Origin: Methanomicrobiales archaeon
GTDB lineage: Archaea; Halobacteriota; Methanomicrobia; Methanomicrobiales; Methanospirillaceae
Length of the DNA stretch: 64,000 nucleotides
Direction of reading: 5' to 3'
Assembly (NCBI GenBank): GCA_022841205.1
Contig: JALHCK010000006.1
Span: 38,337-102,336, forward strand
The notes under the pieces are model-generated. The model searched no databases. It was not told the origin of the DNA and worked only from the letters and a program-made list of their open reading frames with translations. The translations under genes and the position numbers were made by a program. Of this stretch, positions 1-8,801 are shown piece after piece. How positions within the stretch are numbered: position 1 is the first letter of the stretch; the number at the start of each line of letters is the position of its first letter.

Positions 1-38
1 TTCAAAGGCAGGATGCAGCACCTGCCTCCCTAAAGGGT

Positions 39-629
39 TTACGCCCCGGAGCTGCCTGCCAGGATCTCTTTGAGGCACCTGAAATCTGCTGCAAGTTCCT
101 CCCGCAATGGAGGATTATGGGTGACCACCGCCGGGTGATAGACCGGAAAGATGATTACCGGCCCGTGCGGGGCATCTGCCGGGAATGCCCTGCCGTGGAT
201 CCCGCTGATCTTTCCCACGGGAATTCCGAACTGTCCCATGACCACAGAGGCTGAAAACCTGCCCATGGGGACGATAACGGACGGGCGCAACAGGACAATC
301 TGCCGGTCGAGGTAGGGTTTGCATGCCGTTATCTCGTCAGCTTTCGGATCGCGGTTTCCCGGAGGCCGGCACTTGAGGACACTGGTGATGAACACATCGT
401 TCCTGGAGAGGCCGGCTGATGCCAGGAGGTTATTCAGAATAGTTCCGGCCCGGCCGGCAAACGGCCGCCCGGTGCGGTCTTCCTGCTCCCCGGGGGCCTC
501 TCCAACCATGATAATCCGGGAAGGTACCGGCCCTTCCCCGGGGACAGCATGCAGCCGTCCTGATGCGAGCCTGCAGCGGGTGCAGGCGAGAATCTCCTGT
601 TCGAGGAGGCAGGCATTCTCTTCAATCAA
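39..629 (-). CDS. Type-4 uracil-DNA glycosylase (Fe-S)
   Basis: The 196-residue product removes uracil from DNA as the first step of base-excision repair. It has the family-4 active-site loop GEAPGEQED near residues 43-51 and a HPA motif near residue 165. Four cysteines that fit the family's [4Fe-4S] site are visible: the CTRC pair near residues 16-19, KCRPPGNR near 87 and ACKPYL near 103. Length is typical. The start is a TTG; a GAGGG element lies about ten bases upstream and no better ATG keeps the N-terminal cysteines. It is the first gene in the window, 51 bases downstream of the CNNM-type gene on the same strand. Confidence 0.9.
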   Translation of the reverse strand: MIEENACLLEQEILACTRCRLASGRLHAVPGEGPVPSRIIMVGEAPGEQEDRTGRPFAGRAGTILNNLLASAGLSRNDVFITSVLKCRPPGNRDPKADEITACKPYLDRQIVLLRPSVIVPMGRFSASVVMGQFGIPVGKISGIHGRAFPADAPHGPVIIFPVYHPAVVTHNPPLREELAADFRCLKEILAGSSGA

Positions 630-680
630 GGATTTCGTCCCTCAATCAGCTGATATGTAACACTCTCTCTGCACGGTCCA

Positions 681-2018
681 TTATGCATCACCTGTGGAAC
701 CCTCCTCCTTATGTTTGCCGGATGAAAGTGGTGTGACCAGGATTTTATCAACCCTGTTCCCATCCATGTCGACCACTTCGAACCGGTAATTGTTCCATTC
801 GAATACATCCCCGGTGACAGGAATTCTCCCAAGCTCCATCATCACGAATCCTGCGAGGGTATGATAGAGCCCTTCCTGTTCACCGGGGAGCATGGGTATG
901 CCGATGAACTCCTTCACCTCGTCGAGTGGATAAAGGCCGCCGATGAGAAACGACCCGTCCTCCCTCCTGACGAGCTCCCGGTCGTGGGAAATACCGGAAG
1001 CCCCGATGTCACCGATGATGGCCTTCATTATATCATGCACGGTGATTATTCCGGTTATTACCCCGAATTCATCGATTGCAAGGGCCATGGGTGTCGGGGA
1101 GGTTCTCAGGAGATCCAGGAGTTTAAGGGCCGGCGCAGTCTCGGCTATCAATACCGGATCCCTAAGGATACGGGAAATATCGGCGCCCCCCTCAATCATC
1201 TGTGCCCAGAAGTCCCGGACCCAGATGACCCCGGAGAGCGTATCCAGCTCGCCCCTATAAACCGGGAGATACGAGTGGTTGCTGGAAAGGATGGTCTTTA
1301 TCGATGAATTCAACGGCTCATCGAGATCGATCCCGATGATATCCGGCCGGGGGGTCATCAGGGAAAGGACCTTCCGGTCACCAAGCCGGAAGATGGCGTT
1401 GACCATGGCCTCCTCGGACTTCTCGATTACCCCTGTCCTGGCACCTTCGGAGAGTACCCGCCATATATCTTCTTCAGAGACCCCTGCCAGCTCAGTTCTC
1501 TTTTTTCCGGACGCCATGAGTATCCCCTCGGTGCTTGCGGATAATATCCGGACAAATGGCAGTGCAAGGACCGATATCGCCCGAAGCGGGCGGGCGACCC
1601 GTGATGCGATGTACTCGGGATTGTCAAGGCCGATTCTCTTCGGAATCAGCCCCCCGAACAGCAGGGAAAGGTAGGTTATCGTGACCACAATTATGGCAAA
1701 ACTGATGGCGGCTGAATACGGCGCCAGCGCAGGAAATCCACTGATGATGGGAGAGAGATACCCGGTCAGGACAATCCCGCAGTATGCCCCGGTACAAATC
1801 CCGATAAGGGTGATTGCAACATGGATGGTGGAGAGAAACGCATTCGGGTTGTCAAGCAGCTCGAGTGCGGTTGCCGCCCCTGCATTTCCTTTGCCGGCGA
1901 GCTGTTCCAGCCGTGCCCGGCTTGAAGAGAAGAGCGCGAAATCTGCCATGGAGAAAAAAGCATTCAGTCCGATGAGTATGCTGATTACCAGCAGTTCAGC
2001 GGGCAGTTCAGCAGCCAT
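681..2018 (-). CDS. CNNM/CorC (hemolysin C-like) membrane protein
   Basis: A DUF21 domain with about four membrane segments (residues 1-175) is followed by two CBS motifs (about 200-330) and a C-terminal CorC_HlyC domain ending near FEVVDMDGNRVDKI. Proteins of this architecture are linked to Mg2+/divalent cation efflux or cobalt/magnesium resistance; the exact substrate cannot be read from sequence. I start at the ATG giving MAAELPAELLVI, which overlaps the stop of the upstream flavoprotein by 11 bases and sits after GGGAGG; longer starts would lie deeper inside that gene. Probably co-transcribed with the flavoprotein. Confidence 0.88.
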   Translation of the reverse strand: MAAELPAELLVISILIGLNAFFSMADFALFSSSRARLEQLAGKGNAGAATALELLDNPNAFLSTIHVAITLIGICTGAYCGIVLTGYLSPIISGFPALAPYSAAISFAIIVVTITYLSLLFGGLIPKRIGLDNPEYIASRVARPLRAISVLALPFVRILSASTEGILMASGKKRTELAGVSEEDIWRVLSEGARTGVIEKSEEAMVNAIFRLGDRKVLSLMTPRPDIIGIDLDEPLNSSIKTILSSNHSYLPVYRGELDTLSGVIWVRDFWAQMIEGGADISRILRDPVLIAETAPALKLLDLLRTSPTPMALAIDEFGVITGIITVHDIMKAIIGDIGASGISHDRELVRREDGSFLIGGLYPLDEVKEFIGIPMLPGEQEGLYHTLAGFVMMELGRIPVTGDVFEWNNYRFEVVDMDGNRVDKILVTPLSSGKHKEEGSTGDA

Positions 2019-2931
2019 GCCGGCCCGTGCCTCCCGCCACGAGGGATTCAGTGACTGCTGCATGGATCTGCTCTTTCAGCCCCGGGACCTTCCTGACATC
2101 CCGCAGGCGGTCGATACCATCTACAAGGACGGGCTCTCCCGGGATTATATGCAGATTTTTCATGAAATCGTGGATCACGCGGGTGACGCAGGTGAAATTA
2201 TCTTTCCCGGTCCTTCCGGAGACTGCACAGACGAGACCTGTTCTCTTAACAAACCTGCCGGCCAGGATCGTCTCGGCATGGAAGGCCTGGAACCGGTCCA
2301 TCACGAGCTTCAGCTCTCCGGGAACCGTGCTGGTATACACCGGTGTACAGATTACAAGGAGTCGGGCGTTTCGGAGGGATGCGATGATTCCTGTCATGTC
2401 ATCATCGAAGGTACAAAAACCGGTATTGTAGCACTGGTAGCATCCGATGCAGCCCGAAATCCAGAGGTCGTGCGGGAATACCACTTCTGAAGAGAACCCT
2501 GCATTTTCTACCGCGGCAGCAACCCAGCCGGCAATGATACTGCAATTTCCATCTGCCCGGGGGCTCCCCTGGATTATGAGCACGTCGTTTTTTTTGGAAC
2601 GGGGTGGTTCCCTCACCTGTTCAAGGTGGGCGGCGAAGAACGTTTCCGGATCGCGGGAGAGCAGACTTTTCCAGTTGTCTGCCTCCCTGCGGGCAACCGA
2701 TTCGGCATCAAGAGGATCTGTTGGAGAATATTCATAGGTGTTGGTCCGAAAAAGGGCGAAGGTCCGGTCACCGAGGAGGAGCCGGAGCGTGTAGCGGTGC
2801 ATTCCCGGGTAGAGGGTGGAGAGGTCGCGGCGGGTCAGGATCATGGCGTATGGTCCCTCACTGCCCTTAACCTCCCATTGTTCGAGGGGCTCCTCGGAAT
2901 CCTCCATACCGATTGGGTCGACCCGATGCAT
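2008..2931 (-). CDS. NADPH-dependent FMN reductase-like / iron-sulfur flavoprotein
   Basis: About 100 N-terminal residues of unknown fold precede a flavodoxin-like domain that begins at VLIIQGSPRADGNC (FMN phosphate loop). It continues with GCIGCYQCYNTGFCTFDDDM, the cysteine-rich segment of iron-sulfur flavoproteins and multimeric NADPH-dependent FMN reductases of methanogens. The likely role is electron transfer or flavin reduction in the cytosol; the partner is unknown. The N-terminal extension is not part of the usual ~200-residue family. It diverges from the GntP permease with only 59 bases between them. The start lacks a clear ribosome site, and an internal ATG eight codons in is an alternative. 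Confidence 0.75.
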   Translation of the reverse strand: MHRVDPIGMEDSEEPLEQWEVKGSEGPYAMILTRRDLSTLYPGMHRYTLRLLLGDRTFALFRTNTYEYSPTDPLDAESVARREADNWKSLLSRDPETFFAAHLEQVREPPRSKKNDVLIIQGSPRADGNCSIIAGWVAAAVENAGFSSEVVFPHDLWISGCIGCYQCYNTGFCTFDDDMTGIIASLRNARLLVICTPVYTSTVPGELKLVMDRFQAFHAETILAGRFVKRTGLVCAVSGRTGKDNFTCVTRVIHDFMKNLHIIPGEPVLVDGIDRLRDVRKVPGLKEQIHAAVTESLVAGGTGRHGC

Positions 2932-2990
2932 GATAAGCGTATTTCAGGAATACTTTTCCGTGACGTCAGTATAACTGATCATGATATACC

Positions 2991-4250
2991 ATGGATCCCC
3001 TCCCCGCATTTGGCCTTGCCCTCATCGCCATCTCCGCCGTCGGGATCCGGTTCCGGATCTCCCCGTTCTTCACGCTGGTGGGCGGGGCACTCTTCTATGG
3101 CCTCCTCACTGGAATCCCCCCGGATCGCATCGTGGCGGTCATGACCGCAGGCATAGGGAAGGTCTTCGGGCTTTTTGCCATCATCATCTTTTCAGGAGCA
3201 GTAATCGCGAAGCTGCTCGAAGAACAGGGGCAGGTTTCAGAGATCGTGTCGGACATCAGGAAATGGCTGAAGACCCCGGCAGCCATCTCCGGGTTTTCCG
3301 GCTACCTGCTGGCACTCCCTGTAGCCTGCAGCATCACTGCTTTTATCATCCTTGAACCGATTGTCGGGAGCCTCGGGAACGTAGAATCCCGACGGACATG
3401 GCTGTCGCTGGCAGCCATCGGGAGCCTTATTTCGTTTGCGCTTGTATATCCGACACCGGTCACCATCCCGCTCTTCGAATCGCTCACGGCAGGGCAATCC
3501 CCCATCACCTATGACATGATAGCAGTCACTCTCTCCCTGCTCCTGCTTGCCGGGATTCTCATATTCCGGCCGGGCGCTGGTCGTGCACTGCCCGGAGAGG
3601 GCGATCCTCCCAAGGAGGTGGAATCCCCGGTGGCTGGCTCCGGGCTATTCCATGCCCGGGCATGGGCTCCCTTTGCTGCAATAATCCTCGCCATTCCAGG
3701 GGGAGCAGCACTCGGGCTCTCCACCGGCTCCCTGATACAGGTGATAATGCTTGCCGGGGCGGTGACAGCCATGGCCCTTGCCCCTCCATCGGTACGCCTG
3801 TCAGGGCTTCACCGGGGAGCAAAACATGCCGGGGTCATCATCTTTGACATCTGTGGTGCCGGAGCGCTGGCCGCCGTCATTCTCGAATCGGGATTTGCCG
3901 GGGCTGCACTGGGAGGGATATCCGCGATTGCCCCACTCGTCATAGCACCATTCATCCTGTCAGCGCTCCTCCAGACCGCCCAGGGTTCACGGGTGGTAAC
4001 AGCGGTTATCTCTGCCGAAGTCCTCAGCGGGACGGCTCCAGCGGCAGCGCTGCACCCCGTCGCCCTGATCCTCATGGTTGTTGCCGGGACCTTCGTCTTC
4101 AGCTACGTGACCGACCCCTTCTTCTGGATCGTGAAACATGCCACCGGCAATAAGTATCCGGAGATGATTTCCGGCTATACCCTCCCGGTTGCGGCATGCG
4201 GCCTCGTCATCTTCTGTGTTGCCCTTATCCTACAGGGCCTGCTCCTGTAG
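2991..4250 (+). CDS. GntP-family permease (gluconate/organic acid symporter type)
   Basis: A 419-residue polytopic membrane protein with roughly 11-12 hydrophobic segments. The repeated pattern of long helices, the FGLFAIIIFSGAVIAKLLEE stretch, and YPTPVTIPLF resemble the GntP family of proton-coupled gluconate and hydroxyacid symporters. A methanogen autotroph is unlikely to use gluconate as growth substrate, so the real substrate may be another carboxylate; this is inference. The gene ends 21 bases inside the convergent nitroreductase gene. The start ATG lies 59 bases from the divergent flavoprotein start. Confidence 0.75.
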   Translation: MDPLPAFGLALIAISAVGIRFRISPFFTLVGGALFYGLLTGIPPDRIVAVMTAGIGKVFGLFAIIIFSGAVIAKLLEEQGQVSEIVSDIRKWLKTPAAISGFSGYLLALPVACSITAFIILEPIVGSLGNVESRRTWLSLAAIGSLISFALVYPTPVTIPLFESLTAGQSPITYDMIAVTLSLLLLAGILIFRPGAGRALPGEGDPPKEVESPVAGSGLFHARAWAPFAAIILAIPGGAALGLSTGSLIQVIMLAGAVTAMALAPPSVRLSGLHRGAKHAGVIIFDICGAGALAAVILESGFAGAALGGISAIAPLVIAPFILSALLQTAQGSRVVTAVISAEVLSGTAPAAALHPVALILMVVAGTFVFSYVTDPFFWIVKHATGNKYPEMISGYTLPVAACGLVIFCVALILQGLLL

Positions 4251-5297
4251 GGGATAAGCCTGCCGCACGATGACATCGACCGGACAGCGGGGTGCATGCG
4301 GGACCGGACGGGCGTACCCCATCCGGAAGAACATCTGGATGGTCCGGCTCCCGGGAATACCGAGGAATTCGTGCAGTTCAGTCCGGAGATCTTCCATGCC
4401 GGGATAATCGGCGAGCAACTGCGTCATTGGCTGGAGTGATAGCCCGATCGATGCTGCCGTGAGCGCCACCCGCTCAAAAGCCCTCCCGGCGTTCAGTTGC
4501 TCGACCCGGAAGTTCCCGATCGTGGTAATCCAGCCAAATCCTGCGGCGGATGATGCCTGCAGGCGGGAAAGCCCGATCAGGGTCTCCTTCAACAGGTTCT
4601 CTCTCTGTTCGCCAGAAAGAAAGGCGGATTTCAGCCGGAACCCTGCCTGCGAGAGCAGGCCGAGGCCAGAATGGGAAAGCCCGTACCCGTCCCACCGGGG
4701 TCTTCTGGCAGGGATATCCAGGTGCGAACGGAGTTCCCGGAACCGTCCTTCATCGCTGAGGGCAATAGCGGTCGCCTGCTCCACGAAACCGGCCAGCACC
4801 GATCGTGATCCTGTATCGGTGATCATGGCCAGCGGAATAGTGGACTGGTCGTAGGATTCCGCGAGGCGGGTGAGCGTCCCGGTGCTGATCTCTGATGGTT
4901 TATACGGCCTCCTGTTGGTCCGGCGAAGGGGAAGGACCGCGGCAAGCGGGTCACCCCCCGGCCCGGGTCTCCTGGCAAGGTCAATCCGGGCAACCGGGGC
5001 AAAGAGATCCAGGCGGGGTCCGGGCCATCCCGCGGGAAAAGGGGTAATATCGGTCGAAAACCCCAGATCGCCTGCGGCGATATCCAGGTTCTCGATAAAG
5101 GCTCCATGCGCTATGATTACCTGGCGAAAGTCCGGGTCAAGTTCCGGGAGGATCCGTCCCGGGTCGGCAAAGAGCTCGATCCGGGCCGGGCCGGGGAACC
5201 GGACAATCCACGGCTGGATATTGAAAGGGCTCGGGGCGTTCAGGGCCCGGGACACGAGGAGCCGGAGGAGATCCTCCGCGGGAAGGGAATCCATCAC
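4230..5297 (-). CDS. Acg-type nitroreductase-like FMN protein
   Basis: The 355-residue protein contains two nitroreductase-like halves as in the Acg family. APSPFNIQPWIVRF near residues 17-30 is the FMN-contact motif (APS.hN.QPW), and the second half has RAFERVALTAASIGLSLQPM, the usual FMN-binding helix. Members bind FMN and may sequester rather than turn it over; substrate is unknown. It overlaps the upstream SemiSWEET gene through an ATGA junction, so the two are translationally coupled, and it converges with the GntP permease gene. Confidence 0.75.
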   Translation of the reverse strand: MMDSLPAEDLLRLLVSRALNAPSPFNIQPWIVRFPGPARIELFADPGRILPELDPDFRQVIIAHGAFIENLDIAAGDLGFSTDITPFPAGWPGPRLDLFAPVARIDLARRPGPGGDPLAAVLPLRRTNRRPYKPSEISTGTLTRLAESYDQSTIPLAMITDTGSRSVLAGFVEQATAIALSDEGRFRELRSHLDIPARRPRWDGYGLSHSGLGLLSQAGFRLKSAFLSGEQRENLLKETLIGLSRLQASSAAGFGWITTIGNFRVEQLNAGRAFERVALTAASIGLSLQPMTQLLADYPGMEDLRTELHEFLGIPGSRTIQMFFRMGYARPVPHAPRCPVDVIVRQAYPLQEQAL

Positions 5298-5599
5298 CCC
5301 GCCCCTTTTTCATCAGCGGCATTCGGGGTCAAAAGAGGGTTCTTCCTCCGGTAGTGGAGGAAGATCGCCACCGAAGCGATGAGCGTTACGAGACTGACGA
5401 TATTGGCAATGATGATGATACTGTCCCGGAGGAAGAAGCCGTAGATTGCCCAGAGCGACACGCCCGCTGTAAACTGGCAGAGCGTTGCCAGGCTGACATC
5501 CGCGACCGATCTCGTCCGGTACATCTTCACCATCTGGGGCACGAACCCGAACATGGTGAGAAGCGCAGCAACGATTCCAATGAGAACCCAGGGAGCCAT
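5294..5599 (-). CDS. SemiSWEET transporter (PQ-loop, MtN3 family)
   Basis: A 101-residue protein with three membrane helices and the PQ-loop motif FGFVPQMVKMYRTRS in helix 1, the size and layout of bacterial and archaeal SemiSWEETs, which dimerise to carry small sugars. QFTAGVSLWAIYGFFL matches the second helix with its conserved WxxYG pattern. The start ATG has no Shine-Dalgarno sequence, suggesting a leaderless or short-leader message. A perfect palindrome at 5626-5646 sits 27-47 bases upstream where promoter elements would be. The nitroreductase gene follows with a four-base overlap. Confidence 0.85.
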   Translation of the reverse strand: MAPWVLIGIVAALLTMFGFVPQMVKMYRTRSVADVSLATLCQFTAGVSLWAIYGFFLRDSIIIIANIVSLVTLIASVAIFLHYRRKNPLLTPNAADEKGAG

Positions 5600-5625
5600 G
5601 AGCGAGAGGACCAGCGTAGTATGAG

Positions 5626-5646
5626 ATTGTTTTCCGGGAAAACAAT
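5626..5646. promoter_or_regulatory. Perfect 10-bp inverted repeat upstream of SemiSWEET gene
   Basis: The arms ATTGTTTTCC and GGAAAACAAT are exact reverse complements around a single central G. The site lies 27-47 bases before the SemiSWEET start codon, overlapping where the BRE/TATA region of a leaderless archaeal gene would be. It looks like a dimeric regulator operator. No T-run follows, so a terminator is less likely. Confidence 0.45.
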
Positions 5647-5824
5647 ATCCCTCATGATCAGGGAACCGCTATTCATCGGGAAGAAAGAGTGGGACAGAAG
5701 AGATTACCAGCATGCCGGAATCCATGGAAAAAACAGGTGGCCGGCCTCTCATCCGGTATCAGGACTTTGAATGGAGTGAATGGCCCCCTGCGGGGTATGA
5801 AGGGTAGATGCTGGAAAAGGCGCT

Positions 5825-6121
5825 TTATTTATCTACCGCTTCTGTTTTCGACTCCATGGTGGCTTGTTTGTCCCGTCTGTCATCAATCCGTATCTCGGAT
5901 ACGACCCTAGTTACACCCGACTCAAAAACTGAATTATGCGCTTTTTCGATTGCTGCGAAAAGCTCCACCAGATTTTCTGCTTCTATGATAGTCTCCATGG
6001 CTTCCGGTTTAACACGGATACCCCTCTGCTTTTCCAGTTCCCTTACCGCATCCTTCACAAAGCGGCCGACAGATGTGGAGGTGGTCCCGATGGGGATGAG
6101 GCTCCATTCAGCGATGATCAT
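5825..6121 (-). CDS. MTH1187/YkoF-like thiamine-binding protein
   Basis: A 98-residue protein of the MTH1187 (DUF77) family. The opening IIAEWSLIPIGTTSTSVGRFV and the central GIRVKPEAMETIIEAENLVELFAAIEKAHNSVFESGVTRV are the characteristic ferredoxin-like fold segments that bind thiamine-like ligands in this family. The last 15 residues are a charged tail. GGGAG lies ten bases before the ATG. The gene stands alone between an apparently empty 360-bp stretch and a 225-bp gap. Confidence 0.85.
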   Translation of the reverse strand: MIIAEWSLIPIGTTSTSVGRFVKDAVRELEKQRGIRVKPEAMETIIEAENLVELFAAIEKAHNSVFESGVTRVVSEIRIDDRRDKQATMESKTEAVDK

Positions 6122-6482
6122 GTTCTTTCTCCCAGGATCAACCAGATGATTTCCGGTAATTTTTCACCATGTGCTGATGTACCGGTATCCTGAATTCTGT
6201 TCATCATCTCTTTCCCGCTACCGAAAGCGGTTTGGCGGTTCCTTGAGATGAAAGCCCCGATCAGGGCAGGCAGGAAAAGTCACGTGGTTCTCCTGAAGGA
6301 TGCAGCATTCAGAATTAAAATACCGGAGGCATTTACAAACAGGGAGGCCAGCTGAATGCCTGCCAGGAATGTTCAGGGAACTTCCGGAAGTAGTGGCCGG
6401 GATAAGGAGGCCGAATGTATCGCATAAGAGCATCGCCCCATGGTTTCTTTCACCTGGGCCATCTGGTAAAAAAAGGCAGGAT
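6122..6482. other. 360-bp intergenic region without a supported gene
   Basis: Separates the thiamine-binding protein gene from the CBS protein gene, both on the minus strand. The long open frames here have no recognisable domain, no ribosome site and biased composition. I see no tRNA and no convincing hairpin. The far end must carry the 3' region of the CBS gene and the promoter of the thiamine-binding gene. Confidence 0.5.
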
Positions 6483-6905
6483 CTAAATATCGGGGCTTCC
6501 CATCCCGATGATCCTGGCGATGTCCCCAAGCTCCCTGGCAAGGAGCCGGATAATATCATCGATGGTCAGGAGAGCAACCAGCCGCCCTGCACCATCGACA
6601 ATAGGCATCCTTCTGACACCTGCCGATTTCATCACCTGGATGGCTTCGAATATGCCGGTATCCTTCCTGATGGTGACAATATCGCTCGTCATGATGCTCT
6701 CGATTTGGGCCTCACCGGGGTCCTCACAGAGCATCTCTCCCCGGAGCACAATATCCCGGTCGGTCACGATTCCCACGGGCTTATGGTCTTTTGTGACCAC
6801 AACACACCCTATATTTTTTTCTCTCATCAATCCGGCAACGAAACGGACGGTAGCGTCAGGTTTCACGCTGAGCACGTTGGTCTGGGCGCAGGTATAGGCG
6901 GTCAT
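6483..6905 (-). CDS. Tandem CBS-domain protein
   Basis: The 140-residue protein consists of one CBS pair and nothing else. The two repeats are NIGCVVVTKDHKPVGIVTDRDIV (about residues 30-53) and GVRRMPIVDGAGRLVALLTIDDI (about 95-118). Stand-alone CBS pairs bind adenosyl ligands such as AMP, ATP or SAM and act as energy sensors, often on a partner protein. No partner is encoded next to it apart from the ABC exporter 68 bases upstream. GAGG precedes the ATG at good spacing. Confidence 0.85.
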   Translation of the reverse strand: MTAYTCAQTNVLSVKPDATVRFVAGLMREKNIGCVVVTKDHKPVGIVTDRDIVLRGEMLCEDPGEAQIESIMTSDIVTIRKDTGIFEAIQVMKSAGVRRMPIVDGAGRLVALLTIDDIIRLLARELGDIARIIGMGSPDI

Positions 6906-6973
6906 TAATAACCTCGTGTCCAGGTTTTTCTGGCCCTAAGACTCATGATGCCATACTATATAGATCATGGTCT

Positions 6974-7783
6974 TCAGACAATGAGCCTCCTTCGCATCAG
7001 GCAGGTGGAGAGAATAAAGAAGATCAGGGTCACGATTCCAATCCACGCAATGCTGTAGGGAACAAGGGGGGAGAGATCGGCCAGGGTGAATGATCGCGTT
7101 ACTATCACCAGCTGGGTGAGTGGAAGGAAGATGATGGCCAGCTGCTGCACCAGTGAGGGAAGGATGGAGAGTGGGAAGAAGGTGCCCGAAAAGAGGAACA
7201 TCGGTGTGATAAAGAGGAAGGAAGGGTAGTTGAGGGCATCGATACTCGGGGTGATCGCTGTGAAGCACATCGCGATGCAGGCGAACAGGAGCCCGGCCAG
7301 GAACGAAAAAGGTATCACAAGTAGGGATGAAGGGAGGCTGACTACGCCAAACAACGTAAAGACGAGGAGCATGACCGAGGAGTAGATGAAACTTCGCGTA
7401 GCGCCCCATAGCAGTTCTCCGGAAATCACATCATCTATTGAAAGGGGGGTTGCCACGATGGCATCGAACGTCTTCTGGTAGTACATCCGGACATACGAAG
7501 AGTAGGTGCATTCGAAGAATGCCGTGTTCATCATGGAGATGGAAAGGAGGGCCGGTGCGATGAATTTCACATACGGGATACCGTCAATTTCACCGATAAA
7601 CAACCCAAGGCCAAACCCGATGGCCACAAGGTAGAGCAAAGGCTCGATGAACGGCGGCAGAAAGTTCACCTGGTAGGTCTTGAAGAAGACATCCCAGTTC
7701 CGCTGCCAAACCCTGAGGCAGGACCATGAGAGCCGGGGGAGGATGTAGTTGTTCCCGGGGTCAGGATCCCTCCTGTCAGTCAC
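6974..7783 (-). CDS. ABC-2 type transporter permease
   Basis: The roughly 269-residue protein has six predicted membrane helices and the ABC-2 pattern (FFKTYQVNFLPPFIEPLLYLV near the N-terminus, ending LFFILSTCLMRRRLIV). I choose the GTG start, giving VTDRRDPDPG, because it overlaps the end of the ATPase gene by eight bases and follows GGGAGAG at normal spacing; a frame extension upstream would lie inside the ATPase gene. With the ATPase it forms a two-gene export system of the DrrAB/NodIJ type; the substrate is not evident. Confidence 0.87.
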   Translation of the reverse strand: MTDRRDPDPGNNYILPRLSWSCLRVWQRNWDVFFKTYQVNFLPPFIEPLLYLVAIGFGLGLFIGEIDGIPYVKFIAPALLSISMMNTAFFECTYSSYVRMYYQKTFDAIVATPLSIDDVISGELLWGATRSFIYSSVMLLVFTLFGVVSLPSSLLVIPFSFLAGLLFACIAMCFTAITPSIDALNYPSFLFITPMFLFSGTFFPLSILPSLVQQLAIIFLPLTQLVIVTRSFTLADLSPLVPYSIAWIGIVTLIFFILSTCLMRRRLIV

Positions 7784-8690
7784 GGAGCACTCTCCCGGTG
7801 AGCTTGAGAAAAACATCCTCAAGAGATCCCCTGCGGACCATGACACGGCCGGGGTTGCAGGTCTCAAAGAGCCGTTTTGCCACCTCGCGGGGCCGGTCAG
7901 TGAAGACCTGGACCATATCACCATGTATATCGAACTTTTCTCGGAGCTCTTCGAGACAGGAAACGGCTTCAGGAGTGTTGTCGGCTTCAACAACGTCGCT
8001 TCCCACGTACCGCGATATAAGTTCCCCCGGACTCCCCTCCACGAGGATCTTCCCGCCGTCCATGATCACCAGGCGGTTGCAGAGCCGTTCCGCCTCTTCG
8101 AGATAGTGGGTGGTGAGCACGATGGTGTTTCCCGCAGCCTGAAGGGCCTTGAGCTTCTCCCAGATTAGGTGGCGGCCCTGCGGGTCAAGACCGATTGTGG
8201 GCTCATCAAGGATCAGGATCTTCGGGTGGTTGATGAGAGCACGGGCGAGAAGGAGCCGGCGTTTCATGCCCCCGGAGAGTTTGTCAATATGGACATCGCG
8301 CTTCTCGCGGAGCTGGACGAAAGAGAGGAGTTCGTCAGCACGTTTTCCGGCTTCGATTCGGGGGATATCGAAGTAGCGGGCATACGTTACAAGGTTTTCC
8401 CGGCAGGTGAGATCCGTATCGAGGTTTACTTCCTGGGGCAGGATGCCAAGCTCGGCCTTGATCGTCCGGGGATGGGTTATGGTGTCCATCCCAAGAACGG
8501 TGAGAGTACCAGCAGTCTTTGGCGAAACGCACTGGATCATCTTCATGGTGGTGGTTTTTCCCGCTCCATTTGGCCCGAGAAATCCGAATACATCGCCTGC
8601 AAAGACCGAGAAACTGATACCATCAACAGCGATAAGGGCGCCAAACTGCTTGGTAAGGTTTCTGGCTTCAATTACAGGGTTTTCTGCCAT
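7776..8690 (-). CDS. ABC-2 type transporter ATP-binding protein
   Basis: A 304-residue ATPase with Walker A GPNGAGKTT near residue 38, signature LSGGMKRRL near residue 140, Walker B ILILDEPTIGLD and the switch histidine in VLTTHYLEEAERL. The ~85-residue C-terminal extension after the nucleotide-binding domain is typical of DrrA/CcmA-like exporter ATPases. All catalytic residues are present. It is the first gene of a two-gene operon with the permease; the AAA ATPase gene diverges from it. Confidence 0.92.
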   Translation of the reverse strand: MAENPVIEARNLTKQFGALIAVDGISFSVFAGDVFGFLGPNGAGKTTTMKMIQCVSPKTAGTLTVLGMDTITHPRTIKAELGILPQEVNLDTDLTCRENLVTYARYFDIPRIEAGKRADELLSFVQLREKRDVHIDKLSGGMKRRLLLARALINHPKILILDEPTIGLDPQGRHLIWEKLKALQAAGNTIVLTTHYLEEAERLCNRLVIMDGGKILVEGSPGELISRYVGSDVVEADNTPEAVSCLEELREKFDIHGDMVQVFTDRPREVAKRLFETCNPGRVMVRRGSLEDVFLKLTGRVLRD

Positions 8691-8801
8691 CCCCGATCCC
8701 GGTTACCTGTACGGAACCGTTCCTAAAACAGGCTTTCGATCGGTACCGGAAGTTCCTGCAGCATCGAAGATCTTTTGTCCATTGCCAAAGAATGCTCAAT
8801 C

